Shown one piece after another: positions 42,333-52,139 of a stretch of DNA of 62,654 nt. How positions within the stretch are numbered: the stretch's first letter is position 1; each line of letters starts with the position of its first letter. The notes beneath the pieces were generated by a model. That model did no database searches, was not told the origin of the DNA, and was given only the letters and a program-made list of their open reading frames with translations. Both the position numbers and the translations under genes were made by a program. The stretch is from Alphaproteobacteria bacterium (GTDB taxonomy: Bacteria; Pseudomonadota; Alphaproteobacteria; Micavibrionales; Micavibrionaceae). Location of the stretch: the NCBI GenBank assembly GCA_028282385.1, contig JANQIB010000092.1:1-62654 (forward strand). Direction: 5' to 3'.

Positions 42333-42662
42333 CTAAAAAGAAGCTGTACGGGTACAGCCATTTTGTTCGAGGTAGGTTTTCAGCGCGCGGCGGAAATCCT
42401 GTCTTAAGATCCAGTAAAGCCGGCAACTATCTTCTGCCTGGCGCCGCAGGACCTGCCCCTCAAGTGTGCCGTAAAGACGTGCCATCATATCGGACTGGCC
42501 GGCATAAAGTTTTTTCCAGCTGCGGTAGTTTTCCAAAGCCGCTTTCGCACGGTGTTTGTAAACATGCTCAAGATCTGCCATCTGCTTCAGATCAAAAATC
42601 TGAAGTTCAGCAATGACGGCCTTGCGGGCTGTCCTCATATCTATGTCATTTGCAATCGTCAT
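42333..42662 (-). CDS. Hypothetical protein, possibly CtrA-regulated
   Basis: A 109-residue soluble protein, mainly helical in appearance and rich in Leu, Arg and Ala (ADLEHVYKHRAKAALENY). No family was recognised. A TTAA-N7-TTAA site lies about 67 bases before its ATG, the usual place for CtrA control. Confidence 0.5.
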   Translation of the reverse strand: MTIANDIDMRTARKAVIAELQIFDLKQMADLEHVYKHRAKAALENYRSWKKLYAGQSDMMARLYGTLEGQVLRRQAEDSCRLYWILRQDFRRALKTYLEQNGCTRTASF

Positions 42663-42728
42663 CGTTTCATTCTCCTTATCTACAAATTATGATTGTTTTG
42701 CGTGATAAAGATCTATCGCAGACAATCT

Positions 42729-42743
42729 TTAACGAGATCTTAA
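42729..42743. promoter_or_regulatory. CtrA-type site (TTAA-N7-TTAA)
   Basis: TTAACGAGATCTTAA matches the TTAA-N7-TTAA spacing exactly and is surrounded by the palindrome GATCTTAAGATC. It lies upstream of the 42333-42662 gene. Confidence 0.4.
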
Positions 42744-42773
42744 GATCAGGCTGTATCCCGCAGTATCTTTGGG

Positions 42774-43322
42774 TTATAAAGTTTTGCATTTTGCAAAGGC
42801 GCCGTTTTCACTTTCATATTTATGATTGTAAAGCGGCAGAGTTACCGGCGGTCGAATAATACCCGGCTTTGCTGGTAGGGCACAGGCGGTTTCCCCTAAA
42901 TGCCAGTAAATGGCATCGTTAAAATGTTTTGCTTCACTGAAATCACAAGAGAAAACCGACGGGCAGGAAAATTGGGCGCGATCAAAAATAGCCGCGCGGA
43001 TAATTGTGTTTTCAAAATAACTGCCGCGGAAATCTGCATCACTCAAATCACTTTCGGCCAGGCAGGCATCCTTTAGATTTGTTGCGCGGAAGTCTGTTTT
43101 TTTCATGGTAGATCCTGCGCAATCCGCATGGGTCAGATCAGCGCCCCATAGGCAGGCGCCGTTTAAAGACGCTTCATCCAGCTTGCCGTAGCGTAAATTG
43201 GCGCCGCGTAAATTAGCATCAGCCAAATCAACTTTATCAGAAATAGCCGCTTCAACGCAGCGGCGAAGCGTTTTAAAAGAGCCTTCAAAAAGAATATTGC
43301 CGGAAAGAGATTTGATATACAT
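42774..43322 (-). CDS. Pentapeptide-repeat protein
   Basis: A roughly 182-residue protein. After a short N-terminal start (MYIKSLSGNILFEGSFKTL) it has about 15 pentapeptide-like repeats of the A(D/N)LxX type (for example ADANLRGANLRYGKL), which would form a right-handed four-sided helix. Such proteins can mimic DNA and protect gyrase, or have other roles. The start is the ATG at 43322; an in-frame ATG at 43355 lies in the operator. A perfect operator palindrome and a good promoter lie directly upstream. Confidence 0.8.
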   Translation of the reverse strand: MYIKSLSGNILFEGSFKTLRRCVEAAISDKVDLADANLRGANLRYGKLDEASLNGACLWGADLTHADCAGSTMKKTDFRATNLKDACLAESDLSDADFRGSYFENTIIRAAIFDRAQFSCPSVFSCDFSEAKHFNDAIYWHLGETACALPAKPGIIRPPVTLPLYNHKYESENGAFAKCKTL

Positions 43323-43350
43323 ATTTGTACCCCGTTTATTAATGGTTATT

Positions 43351-43397
43351 ACCAACTATATAGATTTATATAGTTGGTATAAAGAATATTTTGTCAA
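43351..43397 (-). promoter_or_regulatory. Palindromic operator and promoter of the pentapeptide gene
   Basis: ACCAACTATATA and TATATAGTTGGT form a perfect 12-bp inverted repeat with a four-base centre (43351-43378). On the minus strand TTGACA (43397-43392) followed after 17 bases by ACTATA gives a promoter-like pair whose -10 region falls inside the palindrome. That fits repression by a dimeric regulator. Confidence 0.6.
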
Positions 43398-43403
43398 GTA
43401 TTT

Positions 43404-44717
43404 TTATTGTTTTTGAAGAATCGCAGTAAAAAAACCGTCTGTTCCATGATCTGCCGGGGAAAGACGTAAATAAGGGCCTTCACAGGGTGGAGCGCTCTTT
43501 TCAGGCCAGATCTCCTGAAGCGGCAGAATTTTATAGTCCGGGTGATTTTTTAAGAAAAGATCGATTTGATTCTCGTTTTCCTCACGGAATAAAGAGCAGG
43601 TTGCATAAACCAGACGCCCACCCGGTTTCACTTTATCGGCCACGCGCTCCAGAATATCGGTCTGCATTTCGATGATGTCTTCAAGCGCCGGGCCGTACTG
43701 CCGCCAGCGTAGATCCGGGTTGCGCCGCCATGTGCCGGAGGAAGAGCAGGGCGCATCGACCAGAACAACATCCATGGTTTCTTTTTGCCGGCGCAGCCAT
43801 TTGCGGTTTTTCTCCTCTTCAAGCGCGCGCATTTCAACATTATGGACACCGGCTTTGCGGTAACGGCTTTTACCCTTCATCAGGCGGCGCGTATCAATAT
43901 CCATGGCAACAATATTGCCCTTATTTTCCATCAATGCGGCAATGCCAAGCGTTTTGCCGCCTGCCCCGGCGCAGTAATCCAGAACACGCATCCCGCCTGC
44001 GCGGTCGAAGCCGCTACGGCGCGGCGAAGGCCCGGGCTGCGCCCCACAGGCAAGGGCAATGAGCTGTGAGCCTTCATCCTGAATTTCGACCAGCCCCTTG
44101 GAAAAGGCTTTGGTCGCGCTCATAAAAGCTTTGCCCTGAACCCGCAGGCCCCAGGGAGAGTAGGGTGTTTTTTCGGTTGTGACCTCCTGCGCGGCCAGAA
44201 GATTTTGCGCCTCTTCGCGCGAGCCTTTGAGGGTATTGACCCGCAGATCCAGCGGCGCGGCGTCCTGCATGGCGCGGAGCTGGCGTTCAAACTCATCGCC
44301 GTAAAGGCCGCGTAATTTGTCTTCTGCCCAGTCCGGACATTCAACCTGAACAGCGACAGGCATTTTGCTATGTTCGATAAGTTTTTTTGCCCAGTTTTTT
44401 TCGTCGTCAGTTAAAGGTTCCGGCGCATGTTTTTCGCCGGTAAAAAGATTGGTCATATCCTGCCCGTGCCAGGACAGGTCAGCAATCACGAAATTCCGGG
44501 GACTGAGCTCGACGCCCGATTGCTCCAAAAGCCAGCTGAGCCGGGCCTGATGGCGCACAATCCCGTAGACACGTTCAACAATTGCGGCACGGTCTTTCGA
44601 TCCGATATAGCGGCGATGGACCATAAAATCCCGGATCGTATTATCCATCGGGATTTTGCTGTGATTGATTTTCTCCAGAATATCAATCGCGGTTTGAATA
44701 CGTGCGGCTTGTTTCAT
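43404..44717 (-). CDS. rsmB: 16S rRNA m5C methyltransferase RsmB
   Basis: A 437-residue enzyme that methylates C967 of 16S rRNA. The N-terminal NusB-like domain is followed by the methyltransferase domain with VLDYCAGAGGKT, DAPCSSSGTWRRNPD and the second cysteine in VYATCS. Close to residue 228 there are about 13-15 extra residues (around PGPSPRRSGFDRAGG) encoded by very GC-rich DNA, an unusual insertion. The gene sits between guaB and guaA as in other alphaproteobacteria. Confidence 0.93.
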   Translation of the reverse strand: MKQAARIQTAIDILEKINHSKIPMDNTIRDFMVHRRYIGSKDRAAIVERVYGIVRHQARLSWLLEQSGVELSPRNFVIADLSWHGQDMTNLFTGEKHAPEPLTDDEKNWAKKLIEHSKMPVAVQVECPDWAEDKLRGLYGDEFERQLRAMQDAAPLDLRVNTLKGSREEAQNLLAAQEVTTEKTPYSPWGLRVQGKAFMSATKAFSKGLVEIQDEGSQLIALACGAQPGPSPRRSGFDRAGGMRVLDYCAGAGGKTLGIAALMENKGNIVAMDIDTRRLMKGKSRYRKAGVHNVEMRALEEEKNRKWLRRQKETMDVVLVDAPCSSSGTWRRNPDLRWRQYGPALEDIIEMQTDILERVADKVKPGGRLVYATCSLFREENENQIDLFLKNHPDYKILPLQEIWPEKSAPPCEGPYLRLSPADHGTDGFFTAILQKQ

Positions 44718-44748
44718 GCGAGGGTTTTACCTGTGCTTTTCTCAAAAG

Positions 44749-44776
44749 AAAAGCCCGGTCTGTTGCCGGGCTTTTT
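44749..44776 (-). terminator. Rho-independent terminator after the acidic exported protein gene
   Basis: Arms AAAAGCCCGG and CCGGGCTTTTT with a seven-base loop. It lies between the 44796 gene and rsmB on the minus strand. Confidence 0.85.
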
Positions 44777-44795
44777 CAAAAAAGTTTAAAGAAGA

Positions 44796-45140
44796 TTACT
44801 CGTGATCATGGTCATGGTCATGATCTTTTTCGTGTTCATCATCATCATGGTCATCGTCATGGTCGTGATCGTCGCCATGTTCTTCTGCATGCTCTTCAGC
44901 TTTTTCAGTGGCTTCCTCAGTCGCTTCTTCAGCGGATTCCTGGGCTTCCTCAACTGCTTCCTCAGTCGCTTCTTCAGTGGACTCCTGAGCTTCTTCAACG
45001 GCCCCTTCAGCTGCTTCTTCCGCTTGTTCGGCGGCAGCTTTCGCCCCGTAGCCGTAGCCGTCTTCAGCTTTTGCATCACCTGCAACAGGCGCGGCAGCAA
45101 AAAGCATCGCGGCAACCAGCATCATCAAATATTTTGTCAT
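44796..45140 (-). CDS. Acidic exported protein with a His/Asp-rich tail
   Basis: A 114-residue protein. The start MTKYLMMLVAAMLFAAAPVAG is a signal peptide with cleavage near AEDG. The middle is Glu/Ala-rich repeats (EEAQESTEEATEEAVEEAQE) and the end is a run of His and Asp (DHDHDDDHDDDEHEKDHDHD). Such a tail could bind zinc, nickel or copper in the periplasm. AAGGAG precedes the ATG at 45140. A terminator follows. The family was not recognised. Confidence 0.75.
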   Translation of the reverse strand: MTKYLMMLVAAMLFAAAPVAGDAKAEDGYGYGAKAAAEQAEEAAEGAVEEAQESTEEATEEAVEEAQESAEEATEEATEKAEEHAEEHGDDHDHDDDHDDDEHEKDHDHDHDHE

Positions 45141-45208
45141 TTCATTCTCCTTAAGGTGGTTGGTTAGGCGCAGTATTGCGCAGCCGCGCAAAAAAGCAAG
45201 AGAGATTG

Positions 45209-45742
45209 TTAGATCAGTATGGAAATATCCCGCCAGCCGTAACACAGCTCCCGGACTTGCGTGGGGCCGGCCTCGATCATGCGTTTACCAAGGCGCCGGC
45301 CCTCTAATTTGTCGTAAAAGCCGCGCGCCGTTTGATTTTTCTCCAAAACCCAAAGGCAGAATGCGTTTTGCTTTGCCGCTTTAATTTCCTGCGCGGCGTG
45401 AGCCATCAAAGCGCGTCCGTGTCCTTGCTTCCAAAAATCAGGATGGACATGAATCGCGTAAATTTCCGCCGGATAGGCGGGACGGATTTTCGATGTGCCC
45501 GGTGGCGGGGTCCGTAAAGGCCCCCAGCAAATAAACCCGGCAGGTGTATCGCCCTCATAAGAGATCGCCACCGTCACCGGATTGTCCGGATCACTCATCC
45601 AGCCGGTCCATTTTTCGGTATAGTCCTCTATTGTTTTTCCGGCGAGGTAATCCGCATCGACTATTCCCGCATAGGCTTTTTCTTCGGCTGGAACATGGAT
45701 CGTGGCCAAAATTGGAGCATCGTCTATTGTAGCAGTTTTCAT
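45209..45742 (-). CDS. GNAT-family acetyltransferase
   Basis: A roughly 177-residue acetyltransferase with the acetyl-CoA region IHVHPDFWKQGHGRALMAHAAQEIK and a typical C-terminal LGKRMIEAG-type strand. I take the ATG at 45742; the ORF extends to 45796, but that extension is translated from a palindromic repeat and is not likely coding. Substrate unknown. Confidence 0.8.
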   Translation of the reverse strand: MKTATIDDAPILATIHVPAEEKAYAGIVDADYLAGKTIEDYTEKWTGWMSDPDNPVTVAISYEGDTPAGFICWGPLRTPPPGTSKIRPAYPAEIYAIHVHPDFWKQGHGRALMAHAAQEIKAAKQNAFCLWVLEKNQTARGFYDKLEGRRLGKRMIEAGPTQVRELCYGWRDISILI

Positions 45743-45754
45743 TATAACTTTTTG

Positions 45755-45827
45755 AACCACAACGCACACAACGTGCACAACGTTTTTAAAAAACATATCC
45801 GTTGTGATCGTCGTGTGCGTCGTGGTT
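45755..45827. repeat. AACCAC-type palindromic repeat, copy 1
   Basis: The left arm is AACCACAACGCACACAACG followed by another ACAACG. The right arm is CGTTGTG..CGTCGTGTGCGTCGTGGTT. It lies between guaB and the GNAT gene. A false N-terminal extension of the GNAT ORF comes from it. Confidence 0.8.
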
Positions 45828-45837
45828 TGTTTTCCTT

Positions 45838-47418
<1,581 letters not shown>

Positions 47419-47449
47419 TTATGAAAAAACATTTAAAGAAATACGAATT

Positions 47450-48751
47450 ATGGGTATTTACCAAAAAGTAGCTTCAGGTGCGTTTAATGCGGTCGTTGCT
47501 GGCGTAATTGTGGTTCCTTTAGCATCTTGTCTGCCAGAAGATGATGATTCAAAACCAGATAATGCTTCTGTTACTGAAGAAGAAGTCTATCTGCCCCAAA
47601 TTCAGCCGAATCTGACCATCTCTTTTCAAGACAGACAGAGTATGTCTCAAGAGCCTGTAGAGAAAACAAAAGATGTTTATATTATAGATATCTCAGAAAT
47701 AAGGGACTTTATTCGAGCAAGAGAAGGGCTTGGACAAAATGATGATGTTGAAATAAGTCAATATCCCGAAATTGTTACCGAATACGTAGATCATAAGCTC
47801 CAGGTCTATGGATATTCTTTTTTCTTTCAACCAGCTTCGCGCGCAAATATTCTTCAAAGATTGCTTAATAATCAAGCTGTGTTTCAACCTGCAGCGTGGA
47901 TTGTTGGAGATAAAGCTTCAATCATTATAGATGCGGATACTTCATTAAATGCGCGGGAGTGGGTTTCACAGTGGACGGAAATACCAATTGAAGAGATTAG
48001 TCAAAATCATGGCATTAGCGATATAATTTTTGAAGATTTCATCCGGTATCACGAAATTGCACATACTGTAGGCGCAGATGAGCCTAATGCAGATGCTTTT
48101 GCGACATCGGCTATTGTCAATGAATATGGGCTTACTGAAGAAGTTTTAAAAACACTATATTTCTTGTCGGATTCTCGTCTTGTTGGATCTAATAACGCTC
48201 TCTATTGGGGTACAAGCGAGGCTATATCAACGATATACAGTTTTCAAGAATGGCACTGGCCTGCCGAATTTAATTATTTTGTACTTTCAGAAGAAAATGA
48301 AAGTCGTGACGAACGTACCCTACAAACATATTCTCCTTTTGCTTTTGCTCGTAAAGACGATTACTACGGACATTACAGTAGACTTTTTGGATCTGATATA
48401 TTTGAAGGCTTAAAAAGAAGAGATAGTTTCGATGCGTTTAATAGTCATACAAGTCGCAATGTAAAATCTCTTATGGACCAACTTAGCCCACGTACGATTG
48501 TTTATGATTTCAACTCAGATGGTGTAGATAGAAGAGGTCTTCCAACATGTGTTAGGGGTCCATGTAGCCAGTATGAGTATTTTGAAGGTTTTCTTGCGGC
48601 AATAGAGCGCTTAAATACCTTAAGGGACCCTAATGGTTCTTTTTATTATAACTTAGGACCAGAAGATTTTCATCTTGAAAGTTGGGTAGAAGGACCATCA
48701 GAAATTTTCTTTAAATCATTGGAAAACGGGCTTAAGCCTCGTTCGCCCTAA
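47450..48751 (+). CDS. Lipoprotein with a gluzincin-like HExxH motif
   Basis: A roughly 433-residue AT-rich protein. The start (MGIYQKVASGAFNAVVAGVI) ends in the lipobox VPLASC, Cys at about residue 27. HEIAH at about residues 201-205 is followed by E/D residues (GADEPNADAFA) that fit a zinc metalloprotease. The rest shows no family. Reading from the ATG at 47450 has a weak ribosome binding site. Upstream, ATG at 47421 opens a 16-codon leader ORF after AAAGGA that overlaps the 47450 start. It overlaps the rlmE 3' end by 20 bases. Its AT-richness suggests transfer. Confidence 0.65.
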   Translation: MGIYQKVASGAFNAVVAGVIVVPLASCLPEDDDSKPDNASVTEEEVYLPQIQPNLTISFQDRQSMSQEPVEKTKDVYIIDISEIRDFIRAREGLGQNDDVEISQYPEIVTEYVDHKLQVYGYSFFFQPASRANILQRLLNNQAVFQPAAWIVGDKASIIIDADTSLNAREWVSQWTEIPIEEISQNHGISDIIFEDFIRYHEIAHTVGADEPNADAFATSAIVNEYGLTEEVLKTLYFLSDSRLVGSNNALYWGTSEAISTIYSFQEWHWPAEFNYFVLSEENESRDERTLQTYSPFAFARKDDYYGHYSRLFGSDIFEGLKRRDSFDAFNSHTSRNVKSLMDQLSPRTIVYDFNSDGVDRRGLPTCVRGPCSQYEYFEGFLAAIERLNTLRDPNGSFYYNLGPEDFHLESWVEGPSEIFFKSLENGLKPRSP

Positions 48752-49400
48752 ACCCCTGCGCAATGACAAAGGTTTCCGGGCTTTCCTTGCGGGACGAGGG
48801 GGGTTTGATGTGTTTGATTTTGGTGAAATCCTTTTTCATCCGGGCGAGCAGCTCGCCTTCCGTGCCGCCCTGGCGGACTTTGGCGAGAAACACGCCGCCG
48901 GGTTTCAGGACTTCGGTGGCAAAATCATAGGCCGCCTCGACCAAAGCGAGAATGCGTAAATGATCGGTATTTTTATGGCCCGTTGTATTGGGCGCAAGAT
49001 CAGACAGGACGACATCCACGCCGGCGCCGCCCAGAGCGTCGAGCAAAATTTCAGGGGCTTTGTCATCCATAAAGTCGAGCTTGAAAAACGTCACGCCGGG
49101 CAGTTCATCCATATCGAGGATATCAAGCGCCAGGACTTTACAGCCTTTGCCTGCGGCAATTTGTGACCAGCCACCGGGCGCGGCGCCGAGATCCAAAACG
49201 GTCAGGTCAGGTTTTAAGATTTGCGTTTTCTCATCGATCTCCAAAAGTTTGAAAGCGGCGCGGGAGCGATAGCCTTCAACCTGTGCTTTGGCGACATAGG
49301 GATCGTTGAGTTGACGATCCAGCCAGCGCGTGGAGGAATTTTTCCGCCCGCGCGCGGTTTTGACTTTGGTTTTGGGGTCTCTGACGGTTTTGCGTGACAT
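48732..49400 (-). CDS. rlmE: 23S rRNA U2552 2'-O-methyltransferase RlmE
   Basis: A 222-residue FtsJ-family methyltransferase. The basic start RKTVRDPKTKVKTARGRK is followed by SRAAFKLLEID, the SAM loop VLDLGAAPGGWSQ and the conserved VVLSDLAPNTTG and AKVRQGGTEGELL. I choose the ATG at 49400, as the upstream ORF extension to 49436 is translated from a palindromic repeat. It overlaps the neighbouring lipoprotein gene by 20 bases. Confidence 0.93.
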   Translation of the reverse strand: MSRKTVRDPKTKVKTARGRKNSSTRWLDRQLNDPYVAKAQVEGYRSRAAFKLLEIDEKTQILKPDLTVLDLGAAPGGWSQIAAGKGCKVLALDILDMDELPGVTFFKLDFMDDKAPEILLDALGGAGVDVVLSDLAPNTTGHKNTDHLRILALVEAAYDFATEVLKPGGVFLAKVRQGGTEGELLARMKKDFTKIKHIKPPSSRKESPETFVIAQGFRANEA

Positions 49401-49410
49401 AAATATATTT

Positions 49411-49487
49411 AACCACAACGCACACAACGCACACAATGGCTTTAGAATTTTTATTTATTCGTCGTGCCTTTTGTGGCCGTCGTGGTT
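49411..49487. repeat. AACCAC-type palindromic repeat, copy 2
   Basis: Left arm AACCACAACGCACACAACG followed by CACACAATGG, and right arm CGTCGTGCC..GGCCGTCGTGGTT. It is directly upstream of rlmE and gives a false N-terminal extension of that ORF. Confidence 0.75.
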
Positions 49488-49517
49488 CAAATGTTTGCCG
49501 TTACGCGGCGAAATATT

Positions 49518-49871
49518 CTAAAGCGCCATAATTCCAAGGGAAACGCAAAAGGCGCCGATGAAGGTTGAGATGGAGGCGGCGACAAAAACAAACTGGTTCA
49601 CGCGGGGGGAGAAGTAAGAGAGCAGAAAAAACAGCAGGATAAAGACGCTGTAGGTAATCAGGCCGCGTGTATACAGGTCCGTGCTCATCAGACCGAGAAA
49701 CCCGTCCGGATAACCGACCTCTTCCATTAACTGAATTTGCAGGCGCAGCATGATCGCGCAGGCCAGCACAAAAAGGACGGCTTTCAGGCGCTGACCTTCA
49801 TGCAGCGCGATCAGCGCGGCGGGAATCCAGAGCAAATCAAGCCAGTTCAGCGATGCATAGAAAATCTCCAT
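49518..49871 (-). CDS. Hypothetical membrane protein
   Basis: A 117-residue protein with about four hydrophobic segments (LLWIPAALIALH, AVLFVLACAIML, YSVFILLFFLLSYF, FVFVAASISTFIGAF). No family was recognised. It lies divergent from the M48 gene, whose start is 48 bases from its own start. Confidence 0.65.
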   Translation of the reverse strand: MEIFYASLNWLDLLWIPAALIALHEGQRLKAVLFVLACAIMLRLQIQLMEEVGYPDGFLGLMSTDLYTRGLITYSVFILLFFLLSYFSPRVNQFVFVAASISTFIGAFCVSLGIMAL

Positions 49872-49918
49872 ATTTAAACTATATTACCTCTTGGCCCGTT
49901 CATGCTAGGACTATATCT

Positions 49919-51256
49919 ATGAAATATATCCGCTTTTTAATCCTGTGCGCAGCTTTTACCGTTTTTGCGGCTTTGCCTGCACATGCGCAAAGCGTGATCC
50001 GCGATACCGAGATTGAAAATTATATGGCCGAATGGTTTGCGCCGATTTTCAAGGCGGCGGGGATGGATCCCTCGCAGGTTAAAATCATTATTGTGCAAAG
50101 CCCGGATGTGAATGCGTTTGTGGCTGGCGGGTCGAATATTTTCTTTTATACCGGCCTGCTTGAAAAGACTGACGGGCCGGATGAGCTGATCGGGGTCATG
50201 GCGCACGAGCTCGGCCATATTGCCGGGGGTCACCTGGTGCGTGCGCGTGAAGCGATGGAGCACGCCTCTTACGAATCTATCCTGGGTATGATTATCGGGA
50301 TCGGCGCGGCGCTGGCCACCGGGGAAGGCGCGGCGAGCGGGACGATCGGTACCGGGGCCAGCTCAATGGCGCAGCGGAAATTTTTATCAACGGCCAGGGC
50401 TTACGAAGCCAGCGCAGATCAATATGCGCTCACGGCACTGGACCGGGCCGGGATGAGTGCCAAAGGACTTTTAACATTCATGCAAAAACTCGGCGATCAG
50501 GAAGCCCTGCCGGCAAGCCGTCAGGATGAATATGTGCGGACCCACCCGCTGACCCAGACACGGATTGATTCAATCGCAGCGGGCGCGGCCAAATCAGCGC
50601 ATTATAATACGCCGCTTCCCGAAGACTGGATCCGCCAGCACAAAATAATGAAAGCCAAGCTGACCGGGTATATTTCTCCGCAGCAAGTGCCGTGGGTTTA
50701 TAATGACAGTGATAAATCTGTTTCTGCCCAAACGGCGCGGGCGCTGGCGGCATACCGGCAAAACCATGTGAGCCAGGCTTTGTCTCTGGCGGATCAGCTC
50801 ATCGCTGCCGCGCCGAATAATCCCTATAACTATGAGCTTAAAGCCCAGATGCTGACCGATTTTGGCCGGGTGAAAGAAGCCGTTCCTGTCTATCAAAAGG
50901 CCGTTGATTTAGAGCCCAAAGCCGGGCTGATCCGCACCGCGCTGGCGCATGCCCAGATTGAAGCGGCGGGGCAGAATAATGGCCCGCTTTTAAAGAAAGC
51001 GATTTCAAATCTGGAAATCGCGCTGCGCGAAGAGCCGCGCTCTGCACGTATTCACCGGCTGCTCGCAACCGCTTACGGGCGGCTTGGTGAAGATGGGCAG
51101 GTGCGCCTTCACCTGGCGGAAGAAGCTTTGCTTCAGCGGAAGTTCCCTTATGCCAAGTCACAGGCAGAAGCGGCCCTTCAAAAATTGCCGCAGGGCAGCC
51201 GCGACTGGCTGAAAGCCAAGGATGTTCTCGCTTATATTGAAAATAATAAAAAATAG
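49919..51256 (+). CDS. M48 family metalloprotease with TPR repeats (BepA-like)
   Basis: A roughly 445-residue periplasmic protein. The signal peptide (YIRFLILCAAFTVFAALPAHA) precedes a peptidase domain with the zinc motif HELGH (VMAHELGHIAGGH) and the downstream Glu in AYEASADQYA. TPR-like repeats fill the C-terminal half. BepA-type proteases help outer-membrane protein and LPS assembly. I use the ATG at 49919, since the ORF extension upstream does not match the signal peptide pattern. Confidence 0.9.
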   Translation: MKYIRFLILCAAFTVFAALPAHAQSVIRDTEIENYMAEWFAPIFKAAGMDPSQVKIIIVQSPDVNAFVAGGSNIFFYTGLLEKTDGPDELIGVMAHELGHIAGGHLVRAREAMEHASYESILGMIIGIGAALATGEGAASGTIGTGASSMAQRKFLSTARAYEASADQYALTALDRAGMSAKGLLTFMQKLGDQEALPASRQDEYVRTHPLTQTRIDSIAAGAAKSAHYNTPLPEDWIRQHKIMKAKLTGYISPQQVPWVYNDSDKSVSAQTARALAAYRQNHVSQALSLADQLIAAAPNNPYNYELKAQMLTDFGRVKEAVPVYQKAVDLEPKAGLIRTALAHAQIEAAGQNNGPLLKKAISNLEIALREEPRSARIHRLLATAYGRLGEDGQVRLHLAEEALLQRKFPYAKSQAEAALQKLPQGSRDWLKAKDVLAYIENNKK

Positions 51257-51365
51257 TTTTCGTAACTCTTTTGCGTGGATTTGCGAATAACTGTTAAACT
51301 GGAGAAGTTTCCGTTAGAGTAACCTTTAAGATTTTAAAACATCACATAACAAGGAGCTGAAGCCC

Positions 51366-52109
51366 GTGATCCGATTTTTCATGTTTGTAACTGCACTTAC
51401 TTTTCTTCCAATGGTAGCCGTCGCTGAAGGTTTTACCGATGAGCAGCGCGCCGAGATTAAAGAGATTGTCAAAGAGGCGATCATGGAAAATCCGCAAACC
51501 ATGATTGACAGTATTGAAGCTTACCGGATCGCCCAGGAAGAAGAAGCGCAGGCTGAGCAGGATGAAAAGATTGCCGCTTATATTAAAAACCTGCCGAAAG
51601 AACTAGACGCATATTCCGTCGGTAATCCGGATGGCGATGTCCATATTATTGAATTTTTTGATTATAATTGCGGTTATTGCAAAAAAGCTTTTGAAGAAGT
51701 GATGAAGATTCTAGAAGACGATAAACAGGTCTATGTCACTTTTATTGAAATGCCGATCCTGGGTCCCTCTTCCCAGGAAGCCTCCCAGTGGGGCGTCGTT
51801 GCGGCGCGCCAGGGAAAATATTTTGAATATCATCAGGCCGCTATGAATTTTAACGGCCAGCTCAATTCCGAAGAGCTTGAGAAGATTGCCAAAAAAGCCG
51901 GTCTGGACGTTAAAAAAGGTAAAAAAGAAAAAGACATGATAGATGTGGCCGAGTTTCTTGAAGATAACAAAGAAAAAGCCGCCAGTATCGGGTTTACCGG
52001 GACGCCCGGATTCCTGATCAATACAATGCCGGTGCGCGGCTATCTTGACTATGAAAGAATGCAGGAAGCAATTGCGTCGGTACGTGAAAAAGATAAAGCA
52101 GACGAATAG
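51366..52109 (+). CDS. DsbA-family thiol-disulfide oxidoreductase (CGYC)
   Basis: A 247-residue exported protein with a signal peptide (MFVTALTFLPMVAVA), a charged helical stretch (EAQAEQDEKIAAYI), then a thioredoxin-like domain with FFDYNCGYCKKAF and the cis-Pro region GFTGTPGF. It probably forms or isomerises disulfides in the periplasm. The start is a GTG with AAGGAG nine bases before it. It begins the run with a second DsbA and a copper chaperone. Confidence 0.9.
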   Translation: MIRFFMFVTALTFLPMVAVAEGFTDEQRAEIKEIVKEAIMENPQTMIDSIEAYRIAQEEEAQAEQDEKIAAYIKNLPKELDAYSVGNPDGDVHIIEFFDYNCGYCKKAFEEVMKILEDDKQVYVTFIEMPILGPSSQEASQWGVVAARQGKYFEYHQAAMNFNGQLNSEELEKIAKKAGLDVKKGKKEKDMIDVAEFLEDNKEKAASIGFTGTPGFLINTMPVRGYLDYERMQEAIASVREKDKADE

Positions 52110-52139
52110 ACTAAAAAAGAAAGTCAGGGGAGATATCAA

